Source: Lolium rigidum
Taxonomy: Eukaryota; Streptophyta; Magnoliopsida; Poales; Poaceae
Reading direction: 5' to 3'
Assembly (NCBI RefSeq): GCF_022539505.1
Contig: NC_061510.1
Span: 401,122,249 to 401,186,248 of the forward strand
DNA length: 64,000 nucleotides
The notes beneath the pieces are model-generated. The model did not search any database, was not told where the DNA came from, and was given only the letters and a program-made list of their open reading frames with translations. Positions 22,945 to 33,873 of this stretch are shown here, piece after piece. The first letter of the stretch is position 1, and each line of letters starts with the position of its first letter. Position numbers and translations under genes: made by a program.

Positions 22945-25665
22945 GGTAATATTAAATATCAATTTCCTCTCAAGAAAGGTATGGAACACTTCCCTAGAAA
23001 TAGAATGAAGTTACCTTTTGATTCTATTATTAGAACAAATTATGATGTTGACACTTCGTCTCTTGATAATACTTGATACACACTTTCTGCGCCTAGCTGA
23101 AAGGCGTTAAAGAAAAGCGCTTATGGGAGACAACCCATGTTTTTACCTACAGTACTTTGTTTTTATTTTGTGTCTTGGAAGTTGTTTACTACTGTAGCAA
23201 CCTCTCCTTATCTTAGTTTAGTGTTTTGTTGTGCCAAGTAAAGTCGTTGATAGAAAAGTTCATACTAAATTTGGATTACTGCGCAGAAACAGATTTCTTT
23301 TCTGTCACGAATCTGGGCTGTTTTCTCTGTAGGTAACTCAGAAAATTATGCCAATTTACGTGAGTAATCCTCAGATATGTACGCAACTTTCATTCAATTT
23401 GAGAATTTTCATTTGAGCAAGTCTGGTGCCTCGATAAAATTCGTCAATACAAACTGTTCTGTTTTGACAGATTCTGCCTTTTATTTCGCATTGCCTCTTT
23501 TGCTATGTTGGATGAATTTCTTTGATCCATTAATGTCCAGTAGCTTTATGCAATGTACAGAAGTGTTAAGAATGATTGTGTCACCTCTGAACATGTTAAT
23601 TTTTATTGTCCACTAATCCTCTAATGAGTTGTTCTAAGTTTGGTGTGGAGGAAGTTTTCAAGGATCAAGAGAGGAGTATGATGCAACATGATCAAGGAGA
23701 GTGAAAGCTCTAAGCTTGGGGATGCCCCGGTGGTTCACCCCTGCATATTCTAAGAAGACTCAAGCGTCTAAGCTTGGGGATGCCCAAGGCATCCCCTTCT
23801 TCATCAACAACATTATCAGGTTCCTCCCCTGAAACTATATTTTTATTCCATCACATCTTATGTGCTTTGCTTGGAGCGTCGGTTTGTTTTTGTTTTTGTT
23901 TTGTTTGAATAAAATGGATCCTAGCATTCACTTTGTGGGAGAGAGACACGCTCCGCTGTAGCATATGGACAAGTATGTCCTTAGTTTCTACTCATAGTAT
24001 TCATGGTGAAGTTTCTTCTTCGTTAAATTGTTATATGGTTGGAATTGGAAAATGATACATGTAGTAATTGCTATAAATGTCTTGGGTAATGTGATACTTG
24101 GCAATTGTTGTGCTCATGTTTAAGCTCTTGCATCATATACTTTGCACCCATTAATGAAGAAATACATAGAGCATGCTAAAATTTGGTTTGCATATTTGGT
24201 TTCTCTAAGGTCTAGATAATTTCTAGTATTGAGTTTGAACAACAAGGAAGACGGTGTAGAATCTTATAATGTTTACAATATGTCTTTTATGTGAGTTTTG
24301 CTGCACCGATTCATCCTTGTGTTTGTTTCAAATAAGCCTTGCTAGCCTAAACCTTGTATCGAGAGGGAACACCTCTCATGCATCCAAAATACTTGAGCCA
24401 ACCACTATGCCATTTGTGTCCACCATACCTACCTACTACATGGTATTTTCCGCCATTCCAAAGTAAATTGCTTGAGTGCTACCTTTAAAATTCCATCATT
24501 CACCTTTGCAATATATAGCTCATGGGACAAATAGCTTAAAAACTATTGTGGTATTGAATATGTACTTATGCACTTTATCTCTTATTAAGTTGCTTGTTGT
24601 GCGATAACCATGTTCACTGGGGACGCCATCAACTACTCTTTGTTGAATTTCATGTGAGTTGCTATGCATGTTCATCTTGTCTGAAGTAAGAGAGATCTAC
24701 CACCTTATGGTTAAGCATGCATATTGTTAGAGAAGAACATTGGGTCGCTAACTAAAGCCATGATCCATGGTGGAAGTTTCAGTTTTGGACAACATCCTCA
24801 ATCTCATATGAGAAAATTATTAATTGTTGCCACATGCTTATGCATTAAAGAGGAGTCCATTATCTGTTGTCTATGTTGTCCCGGTATGGATGTCTAAGTT
24901 GAGAATAATCAATAGCAAGAAATCCAATGCGAGCTTTCTCCTTAGACCTTTGTACAGGCGGCATAGAGGTACCCCTTTGTGACACTTGGTTAAAACATGT
25001 GCATTGTGATGATCCGGTAGTCCAAGCTAATTAGGACAAGGTGCAGGCACTATTAGTATACTATGCATGAGGCTTGCAACTTGTAAGATATAATTTACAT
25101 GATACATATGCTTTATTACTACCGTTGACAAAATTGTTTCATGTTTTCAAAATCAAAGCTCTAGCACAAATATAGCAATCGATGCTTTTCCTCTATGAGG
25201 ACCATTCTTTTACTTTCATTGTTGAGTTAGTTCACCTATTTCTCTCCACCTCAAGAAGCAAACACTTGTGTGAACTGTGCATTGATTCCTACATACTTGC
25301 ATATTGCACTTGTTATATTACTCTATGTTGATAATATCCATGAGATATACATGTTATAAGTTGAAAGCAACCGCTGAAACTTAATCTTCCTTAGTGTTGC
25401 TTCAATGCTTTTACTTTGAATTATTGCTTTATGAGTTAACTCTTATGCAAGACTTATTGATGCTTGTCTTGAAGTACTATTCATGAAAAGTCTTTGCTAT
25501 ATGATTCACTTGTTTACTCATGTCATATACATTGTTTTGATCGCTGCATTCACTACATATGCTTTACAAATAGTATGATCAAGGTTATGATGGCATGTCA
25601 CTCCATAAATTATCTTTGTTATCGTTTTACCTGCTCGGGACGAGCAGAACTAAGCTTGGGGATGC
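22945..25665 (+). other. Long 3' non-coding part of the Athila-type element
   Basis: AT-rich, no pol domains on either strand. It contains copies of the polypurine-tract sequence TAAGCTTGGGGATGC at 23711 and 23769, a hairpin at 23776-23796 (GGGGATGCC, loop CAA), one ACACGCTCC motif near 23946, and a second hairpin at 25631-25647 (CTGCTCG stem) just before the terminal polypurine tract at 25651-25665. Confidence 0.75.
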
Positions 25666-27268
25666 TGATACGTCTCCGACGTATCGATAATTTCTTATGT
25701 TCCATGCCACATTATTGATGTTATCTACATGTTTTATGCACACTTTATGTCATATTCGTGCATTTTCTCGGAACTAACCTATTAACAAGATGCCGAAGTG
25801 CTAGTTGTCTGTTTTCTCGCTGTTTTTGGTTTCGGAAATCCTAGTAAGGAAATATTCTCGGAATTGGACGAAATCAAAGCCCGGGGGCCTATTTTTCCAC
25901 GAAGCTTCCGGAAGTCCGAAGACGAGACGAAGAGGGGCCACGGGGTGGCCAAACCCTAGGGCGGTGCGGCCCCACCCCTGGCCGCGCCGGCCTATGGTGT
26001 GGGCCCCTCGTGCCGCCTCTTGACTTGCCCTTCCGCCTACTTAAAGCCTCCGTGAAGAAACCCCCAGTACCGAGAGCCACGATACGGAAAACCTTACTGA
26101 GACGCCGCCAACGCCGATCCCATCTCGGGGGATCCGAGGAGATCGCCTCCGGCACCCCGCCGGAGAGGGGAATCATGTCCCGGAGGACTCTACGCCGCCA
26201 TGGTCGCCTCCGGTGTGATGTGTGAGTAGTCTACCCCTGGACTATGGGTCCATAGCAGTAGCTAGATGGTTGTCTTCTCCCCATTGTGCTATCATTGTCG
26301 GATCTTGTGAGCTACTTAACATGATCAAGATCATCTATCTGTAATTCTATATGTTGCGTTTGTTGGGATCCGATGAATAGAGAATACTTGTTATGTTGAT
26401 TATCAAAGTTATATCTACGTGTTGTTTATGATCTTGCATGCTTTCCGTTACTAGTAGATGCTCTGGCCAAGTAGATGCTTGTAACTCCAAGAGGGAGTAC
26501 TTATGCTCGATAGTGGGTTCATGCCCGCATTGACACTCGGGACGAGTGACAGAAAGTTCTAAGGTTGTGTTGTGCTTGTTGCCACTAGGGATAAAACATT
26601 GATGCTATGTCTAAGGATGTAGTTGTTGATTACATTACGCACCATACTTAATGCAATTGTCATGTTGCTTTGCAACTTAATACTGGAGGGGGTTCGGATG
26701 ATAACTCTGAAGGTGGACTTTTTAGGCATAGATGCGGTTGGATGGCGGTCTATGTACTTTGTCGTAATGCCCAATTAAATCTCACTATACTCATCATGAT
26801 ATGTATGTGCATGGTCATGCTCTCTTTATTTGTCAATTGCCCAACCGTAATTTGTTCACCCAACATGCTGCTTGTCTTATGGGAGAGACACCTCTAGTGA
26901 ACTGTGGACCCCGGTCCAATTCTCTTTACTGAAATACAATCTACTGCAATACTTGTTCTACTGTTTTCTGCAAACAATCATCATCCACACTATACATCTA
27001 ATCCTTTGTTACAGCAAGACCGGTGAGATTGACAACCTCACTGTTTCGTTGGGGCAAAGTACTTTGGTTGTGTTGTGCAGGTTCCACGTTGGCGCCGGAA
27101 TCCCTGGTGTTGCGCCGCACTACATCCCGCCGCCATCAACCTTCAACGTGCTTCTTGGCTCCTCCTGGTTCGATAAACCTTGGTTTCTTTCTGAGGGAAA
27201 ACTTGCTGCTGTGCGCATCATACCTTCCTCTTGGGGTTCCCAACGAACGTGTGAGTTACACGCCATCA
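25666..27268 (+). repeat. 3' LTR of the Athila-type element
   Basis: 1603 bp with the same ends as the 5' LTR. It follows the polypurine tract AAGCTTGGGGATGC directly. Confidence 0.95.
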
Positions 27269-27273
27269 ATGGC

Positions 27274-28371
27274 CTGAAACAAGCACCTAAGCAATGGCAT
27301 GAGAAGTTTGACAGAACTTTAACTTCTGTAGGATTTGTTGTCAATGAGGCTGACAAGTGTGTTTACTATCGCCATGGTGGGGGCGAAGGTGTTATACTAT
27401 GTTTGTATGTGGATGATATTCTGATCTTTGGTACAAACATGAGAGTAATACACGAGGTCAAGTCTTTCTTGTCAAAGAGCTTTGATATGAAAGATCTGGG
27501 AGAAGCTGATGTGATTCTGAACATCAAGCTGATTAAGAACGAGAGTGGGATTACTCTAACGCAATCCCATTATGTTGAGAAGATTTTGAGCCGGTTCGGC
27601 TATATTGATAGCAAGTCTTCTCCAACACCTTATGATCCCAGTGTGACACTACGCAAGAACCGGAGGATTGCCATAGATCAATTGAGATATTCTCAGATCG
27701 TTGGCTCACTCATGTACTTAGCGAGCGCGACTAGACCCGACATCTCTTTTGCTTGTTAGCAAGTTGAGTAGGTTCATGTCAAACCCGGGTACCGATCATT
27801 GGCATGCACTTGATAGGGTCATGCGCTACCTATGTGGTACAATGAGTTATGGGATTCACTATTCGGGGCACCCAGTCTGTGCTTGAAGGATATAGTGATT
27901 TGAATTGGATCTCGGATGTAGCCGATCCGTACGCCACAAGTGGGTATGTATTTACCTTTGGAGGTGGCGCGAGTATCATGGAGATCTTGCAAGCAAACTA
28001 TATTGACGAGGTCAACTATGGAAGCAGAACTTATCGCTTTAGACACAACCACTGTTGAATCAGAATGGTTGCGTGAGCTCTTGATGGACTTGCTTGTGGT
28101 TGAAAAACCTGTTCCGGCAATCCTTTTGAATTGTGACAATCAAACTGTAATTGTAAAAGTGAACAATTCTAAGGATAACGCGAAGTCATCAAGACATGTC
28201 AAGAGACATTTGAAGTCTGTCAGGAAATTGCGAAACTCCAGAGTAATAACTGTTACATATATTCAAACAGACAAAAACCTGGCAGATCCCTTTACAAAGG
28301 GACTATCACGTAATGTGATAGAAAGTGCATCGAGGGAGATGGGTTTGAGACCCGTTGATGTTACACCATAG
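27274..28371 (+). pseudogene. copia reverse transcriptase C-terminus and RNase H
   Basis: Resumes as LKQAPKQWHEKF right after the ATGGC duplication, completing the SLYG-LKQAPK motif broken at 19112. The catalytic YVDD box is at 27406-27417. A one-base insertion near 27757 stops the frame (SFAC then stop), and a further shift follows near 27880. The RNase H part ([37 protein letters not shown]) ends at a stop at 28369-28371. Confidence 0.9.
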
Positions 28372-28920
28372 TGGTAACCCAACCTTTGTGCTCGGAGATC
28401 CCGTGAATTAGGACTCGGGAAGAACAAACTAGTGGTTTAATTGAGGAGAGTATTATGTAACCCTCTCTATGTGAAGATGCACAACTCGTCAATTGTCTGT
28501 AAGACAAGGTTGGCAACAAGCCTTAATGTGTTTATGTTGGCTATATTAGCAAAGATGTCTGTCCTACGGAGCATTCTTGAAATAACACACCTATATGAGT
28601 CCGATTGTTAAACGTCGCAATCTATGAGATTTGGGTGATCTCTAGTAAACTCATGAAGAGACCACGAAGTATGACGCATATGCTTCACCCGCGGGGTAGG
28701 CTACCGGCAGCCATGTACTCGGTCATGACTTTGAGTGAAACCCCGTTCACGCAAAACTTGCAATTCAAGGCTTAGTCCATTGTTCAAGTGTGAATGGATG
28801 TAGCTTAAGGTTTTAGGCGGAAGTTCAACTTAATAGTCTCCATCTGAAACACCTGGTATATAAACAAGCGAGTGAGTATTGGTAAATCTCTAAATGGGGA
28901 TTTGAGATCCGGTGGGGGAT
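28372..28920 (+). other. copia 3' untranslated region and polypurine tract
   Basis: Non-coding spacer ending in the purine-rich GGTGGGGGA just before the 3' LTR, the normal plus-strand priming site. Confidence 0.8.
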
Positions 28921-29975
28921 TGTTGAAATATTGGGCCCACTTTTAGTGGCCCAAATTATATTTCAGTTTTCCCTATAAATCTCAAAGCCCACATAGTGGC
29001 AACCTTGTGAGTTTGAGCCCAAGTTGGTGACAGCTCACTAGGGAGTGGCAAGAGGTGGGAAGTTTAGTCCCACATGGAAAGTTGGGAGGAAGTTAGACCA
29101 CCTTATAAGGTGGGTTGTTCCACCACTAGTAAGTGAGTGAGAATAGGAGTGCTACACGCGCGCGCTCCTCCTCCTCCTCGCTCGCTCGTCTCGACACGAC
29201 ACGTCACGACGCGCGCGCCGCGCTCGTGGTGAGTGGATTGAGCCTCGAGCCGAGACTTTCCTTACTTTTTGCAGCTCAGGAAAAAACGAACAGAGTCCTA
29301 GACGGACGCGTCGCAGTTAGTCGGTTCGGGTCGCTCCCGGATCGTGGGCTATGTGTAACCGACTCGAAACGTTCGTGCGACGTGGGCCACCCACGTTGCC
29401 TAGGGTTTCCCGAGCCTATATAATCTCCTGCCCGGCTACCGCAGAAATCATCTTATACACGAGTTAGGGTTTCCACCTCTCTCTCTGCTTGCGCCGCCAT
29501 CGTAGCCTACTCCATCCCGCGCGCCGACGTGCATCGGCGAACGGGAGAGCAGGTCTCCGAAACCGCTCGTCCTTGCGATCCTGTACGGGAGAGGGCGAAT
29601 TAGGTTTTTGGGAAGCGCTCTGCGCGACTGCTCAAGCTCTTCATCACGGGTCGCCTTCCGTCCAAGTCGGGCGGTGCTGCCTACCGTCGTCTACAACGCC
29701 GTCTACTTCGACCCGTCGTCCCCGTCGTCAACAACGTTGTCATCAACAACGTTAATGCAGCGACATCGTCTGCTACACCTTCACCGCCACCTCCACCAGA
29801 TCGGTACGTGCGACATATCTCGATCTGTTTAACGATGGATGTTGTACTGTTTGCTCTACTACTGTTCATGTTGATCACTGCATCTAGTATGTTCGAGTTT
29901 CACATGTTAGTAGTTACTGTCGTCATGCTTAATATTCTGGAATTAATCATGGAAATTGTGCCTAATTATCCAACA
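28921..29975 (+). repeat. 3' LTR of the copia element
   Basis: 1055 bp, ends in CCAACA, followed by the target duplication CTTGG (29976-29980). Confidence 0.95.
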
Positions 29976-29980
29976 CTTGG

Positions 29981-30271
29981 CACCGACTTGCACAATTTTA
30001 TCTTCATTTTCGTTGACACAGAATTCAGGGATCAATTTCAAAATAAGTTCGCCAAGTGATGAGATGAGACATTAGTTTTGTCCGGCTAGATTTTTCAACA
30101 ACAAAAATTGTTGTCTTTCTCTGTTTTTGCCCTTTCATTATGTCAGTCCATATCACTGTGTTCACGGAAGTTAAGCCTCATTACACGAGGTTTCAACGTC
30201 GTACTCCTTCGCAAGTTTTTTTTTTCTTTCAATAGATGCTGGAAAAGGGTAAAGTGGATTGAACACCAGAC
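29981..30271. other. Host flank of copia insertion, no gene seen
   Basis: This sequence was joined to 15199 before the copia element inserted. AT-rich and non-coding, with a T-run near 30218. It borders the truncated Athila relative. Confidence 0.4.
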
Positions 30272-31222
30272 ATGTTGTGGGTAGCTGAATTGCATGCTAG
30301 GTGGGAAAGAGAAGATGAGATGGCTAGAGAAAATAATTTAGCCAAGGTTTACACAATCACCACCAATAGTAATACCGAACATTTGAATGCTAGCAAACCT
30401 CCTACTACTACTAGAAAAATCGAAAATGTAGGAAAAGTCCCCACTCCACATAGAAAAGTGTATAAACCCATTAAAATTGTTCCCGACAAACGTGCTGAAA
30501 TTTTTAGAGGTGTAGGAGATAATTGTCCTTTTATTTTTGATAGCAATGATTTTGATTTTGAAAGTTGTACCATTACTGAAGTTATAAAGTTCTTGCAAAA
30601 GCTCGCTGAAACTCCCAATGCTAGTGAACAAAATGTTGCTCTTACAAAGCATATTGCTAGTGCTATTATGAAAATGAGGGAAGAGAAGTTGAAACATGAG
30701 GCTTCAATTTCTAAAAAGTTAGAAGATGGTTGGGAACCTATTATTAAGATGAGAGTAGAAGAATTTGATTGTAATGCTTTATGTGATCTTGGTGCAAGTA
30801 TTTCTGTTATGCCTAAAAGAGTTTATGATATGCTTGACTTGCCGCCGTTAGAAAAATGTTATTTGGATGTTCTTCTTGTTGATGTTGCTGCAAAAAAACC
30901 TTTGGAGAGAGTTGATAATGTTCTTATACAAGTGAATAATAATTATGTCCCCGTTGATTTTGTTGTTTTGGATATTGAATGCAATGCTTCATGCCCTATT
31001 ATTTTGGGAAGACCGTTTCTTAGAACTGCAGGTGCTATCATTGATATGAGAGATGGAATAATTTGTTATCAATTTCCACTCAAAAGAGGTATGGAACACT
31101 TCCTTAGAAAAAGAAATAAGTCACCTTATGACTCTATTTATATGACAACTTATGGTGTTGATGAGCCACCTCTTGACAATACTTGGTTTGCACCCTTTCT
31201 GCGCCTAGCTCAAAGGCGGTAA
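30272..31222 (+). CDS. Athila-type gag C-terminus and aspartic protease
   Basis: 316-residue ORF. The true protein began further upstream; this start is only the truncation point. The conserved charged segment (AELHARWERED) aligns with about residue 395 of the 660-residue ORF in the nested element. The protease motif LCDLGASISVMPKRVYDML is intact here, as is IILGRPFLRTAGA. The ORF ends in FLRLAQRR and a stop, which in this group appears to be the natural end: the sequence after it is conserved between both elements (GCTTATGGGAGACAACCC) and non-coding. Confidence 0.8.
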   Translation: MLWVAELHARWEREDEMARENNLAKVYTITTNSNTEHLNASKPPTTTRKIENVGKVPTPHRKVYKPIKIVPDKRAEIFRGVGDNCPFIFDSNDFDFESCTITEVIKFLQKLAETPNASEQNVALTKHIASAIMKMREEKLKHEASISKKLEDGWEPIIKMRVEEFDCNALCDLGASISVMPKRVYDMLDLPPLEKCYLDVLLVDVAAKKPLERVDNVLIQVNNNYVPVDFVVLDIECNASCPIILGRPFLRTAGAIIDMRDGIICYQFPLKRGMEHFLRKRNKSPYDSIYMTTYGVDEPPLDNTWFAPFLRLAQRR

Positions 31223-33873
31223 AGAAAAGCGCTTATGGGAGACAACCCATGTTTTATTTCTGTTATTTTTGCTTTGTTAAGTCTTGGAAGTTATTGCTAC
31301 TGTAATAACCTCTCCTTATCGTTTTTATTTTGTTTTGTGCCAAGGGTAGCCTCTAATAGAAAGAAAGCAGTGTTTGGGGTATTTGCAATTCTGAAACAGA
31401 TTATGTGCTGGTCACGAAAAACATTCTCAATAATCGCCAGAACATTATTTTGAGCTGAAACTTTTTGTGCTTATGCCCCAGTATGTTAGCTAACTTTAGT
31501 TAGCTTAGCATTTTTCGATTTGAGCAACAGAACTATTTCTTTAATTTCGATCTTTGCATGCTGGTCTGTTTTGATAGATTTCTGCCATGTTTTGCATTTG
31601 CGTCTTATGCTTCGTCTTTTTGAGTTTTTTTGTGAAAAAGAGCTTTGGAAAGAAGTAGCTACAGTAGCATATGTTAAAATAAGTGTTTGATATGTGCCAT
31701 TACTGAAGGCTTGCTGGTTTGATATATTTTTATTTGCACTAATATTGTTAATCAATTGTGATGAGTTTTGTGTGAAGGAAGTTTTCAAGTGTAGGGAGAG
31801 AAGAATGATGCAATAAGATGAAGCATGGATAAGAGCTCAAGCTTGGGGATGTCCCCTGGCCCCCCCAAGAAATATCCAATAAGTACAAGCGTCAAATCTT
31901 GGGGATGTCCAAGAGGGGGATGTCCAAGGCATCCCCTCTTCATCAACAAAAAGCACCAGGTCATTTTTCAACACGCTATATTTTTATTCCTGCATGTGAT
32001 ATGTGTTATCCTTGGAGCGTCTTTACTTTTTGCTGTGTGTTTACTTTCAATAAAGTTGGATCCCATCATTCATGTTTACTTTGGAGTGAGACACGCTCCA
32101 CCGCTTTGCATATTTACTTTAGAGTGAAACACGCTCCGCTGTTTTGCATGTTTATTTTGGAGTGAGACACGCTCCGCTGTTATGCATTTTGCGTTGGAGA
32201 GAGACACGCTCCACTTTTATATGTATTTGTGTGTCAATAGCTCGCTCTCGGACATTTACTTGTTTTTCATATATGAGAGTTGTTTGTTTTCATTTGGTTG
32301 GCATTGGAAGCATGAAAAAAGTTTTATGTGTATGTGATGCAAATGGAAGCATTTTTAGACTGTGCCATAGTTATTTTTGCATATCTTGCTAGATGTTATT
32401 CTCATGATGAGCTTGTTAATTATGTTTTTATTATGATTAGTCTCAAATACTGAGAGTGTTTAGTGTGCCATTGAAGGTTTCATGCATTGTTTTTAGCATA
32501 CAATAGAAAAGCATAATATTGTGGTATATATTCTCATGCGAATGTTTTTATTTGGGTTGACTTGGCACATGTTTTGCAACATGCTGTGACTACATTCCAG
32601 TCATATCTTGCCTCTATGATCATTTAGTTTGCAACTTGTGTATCACTTTATGCTTTGATTAATATATTTTGTCGCTGTGCATGATTATGGCCATTATGCT
32701 CTCTTAGTTGGTCGCACCCGGTCTTTTTCTAGCCTCCATTTGTGTGAGTATTTTATTCATGCATCCAACCACCAAAAATCAAATATGCCAAAGTGTCCAC
32801 CATATCTACCTATATGTGGTATTCCATTGCCATTCCATAGTAGTTTGCTCGTGTGCTACCTTTAAAACATTCAAACAGTTCCTCGTTTTGTGACATTGTT
32901 TTTAGCTCACGAGGAAGTAAATTAAAATTTTGGTTGTCGTCTCCCATACTAGTTAAGTAACTCAAAGACTCGCGAGCTTCATCTTGCTTGTCACATAAAA
33001 AAGTATTAAAAAAAGAGCTGGTTTGACCACAACTTCCAATAGGGGAGGAAAATAGGAAAATTATAAGAAAAGGGCACTCCTTCATGGTTTGTGATTGCTT
33101 GGTCGGCACCCGAGGATTCGGTTAGCCATGGTATGTGTTAGCAAAGGTTGGGAGGAGTGTCACAATTTTATAAGTAGTATAAATGAAAAGAGGCTTTGCC
33201 AAATATTTCGGAACCGCTCTCAAACTTGCTTAGTATGGAAGATGACAATACCTCTTTTTACTACTCGTTGACATGAACAACCACCTCTCAAAAGTGCATT
33301 TTATACTTTTGTTGTTTCAATAAAAAGCTCTAGCACATGAGTGATCTTACTTGCCTCTCAAAGAGAGACCTTCTTTTACTTTTATGTTGAGTCTCCACTT
33401 TCTAGTTTATGCACCACTTATGAGAGCATAGTTTTCATTCTTAGTTTCATGTGCATGATCCCAAGATTTTATTGATTGATTCATAATTATGGTATTGCTT
33501 GTTCAAACTTTTTGTTTCTAGTCATCCTTATAATCTTTTAAAGGTGTCCAAGCATTTATGTTTTGCTTTCACTTATGGGACAAGCTGAGTACCACTTTAT
33601 TATGTATCTATGCTATGCTCTTGACAATCACTCTGCTTTCCATATACGTTATACATTTTCTTTTGTATGATTACTATTTATGTTTTAGCATGGTTATTAA
33701 GTTTCATTGTTTGATTATATCTATCATGCTTATGTTAGGATTCTATGATTCTAGCTATGTTTGCTTTTACACTTAGATTGATCAAAGTAGTGTGATAGCA
33801 TGTCACCTCAAAAATTATTTGTTTGTTATCACTTACCTACTCGAGGACGAGCAGGAGTTAAGCTTGGGGATGT
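31223..33873 (+). other. 3' non-coding part of the truncated Athila-type element
   Basis: No pol domain in any frame. It carries polypurine-like TTGGGGATGTCC copies near 31840 and 31900, a hairpin at 31916-31936, a four-copy tandem repeat at 32075-32219, a conserved GAGGACGAGCAG hairpin region and the terminal polypurine tract AAGCTTGGGGATG. Confidence 0.7.
32075..32219. repeat. Tandem repeat, four imperfect units of about 35-40 bp
   Basis: Each unit is of the type TTTACTTTGGAGTGAGACACGCTCC followed by a short T/G-rich spacer ending in GCAT. The related nested element has one such motif (near 23930-23970). Confidence 0.8.

Larger units (their letters stand above)
19113..27268 (+). mobile_element. 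Athila-type Ty3/gypsy element, gag-protease only, nested
   Basis: LTRs 19113-20708 and 25666-27268 with TGATACGTCTC...CGCCATCA ends. The target duplication ATGGC lies at 19108-19112 and 27269-27273; removing the element restores the copia reading frame at the joint. The primer-binding site fits tRNA-Asp, as in Athila elements. A single long ORF encodes gag plus an aspartic protease. The 2.6 kb between ORF and 3' LTR holds no reverse transcriptase, RNase H or integrase. The element is therefore non-autonomous. LTRs of this type are very common in Triticeae (Sabrina-like families are my best comparison, not verified). Confidence 0.93.
15200..29975 (+). mobile_element. Ty1/copia LTR retrotransposon, interrupted by a nested element
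   Basis: The LTRs are 15200-16257 and 28921-29975. Both begin TGTTGAAATATTGGGCCC and end CCAACA. The 5-bp duplication CTTGG lies at 15195-15199 and 29976-29980. Internal order is gag, protease, integrase, reverse transcriptase, RNase H, so copia. An Athila-type element (19113-27268) splits the reverse transcriptase. Without it the element is about 6.6 kb. Several frameshifts make it non-functional. The LTRs differ by scattered substitutions and small indels, so the insertion is not recent. Confidence 0.95.

Noticed and set aside
26872..27759. 295-codon open frame that looks like a novel gene with a reverse transcriptase end
   Set aside because: It reads from the Athila 3' LTR straight across the insertion joint at 27268 into the copia reverse transcriptase. 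It is a chance fusion of two elements.
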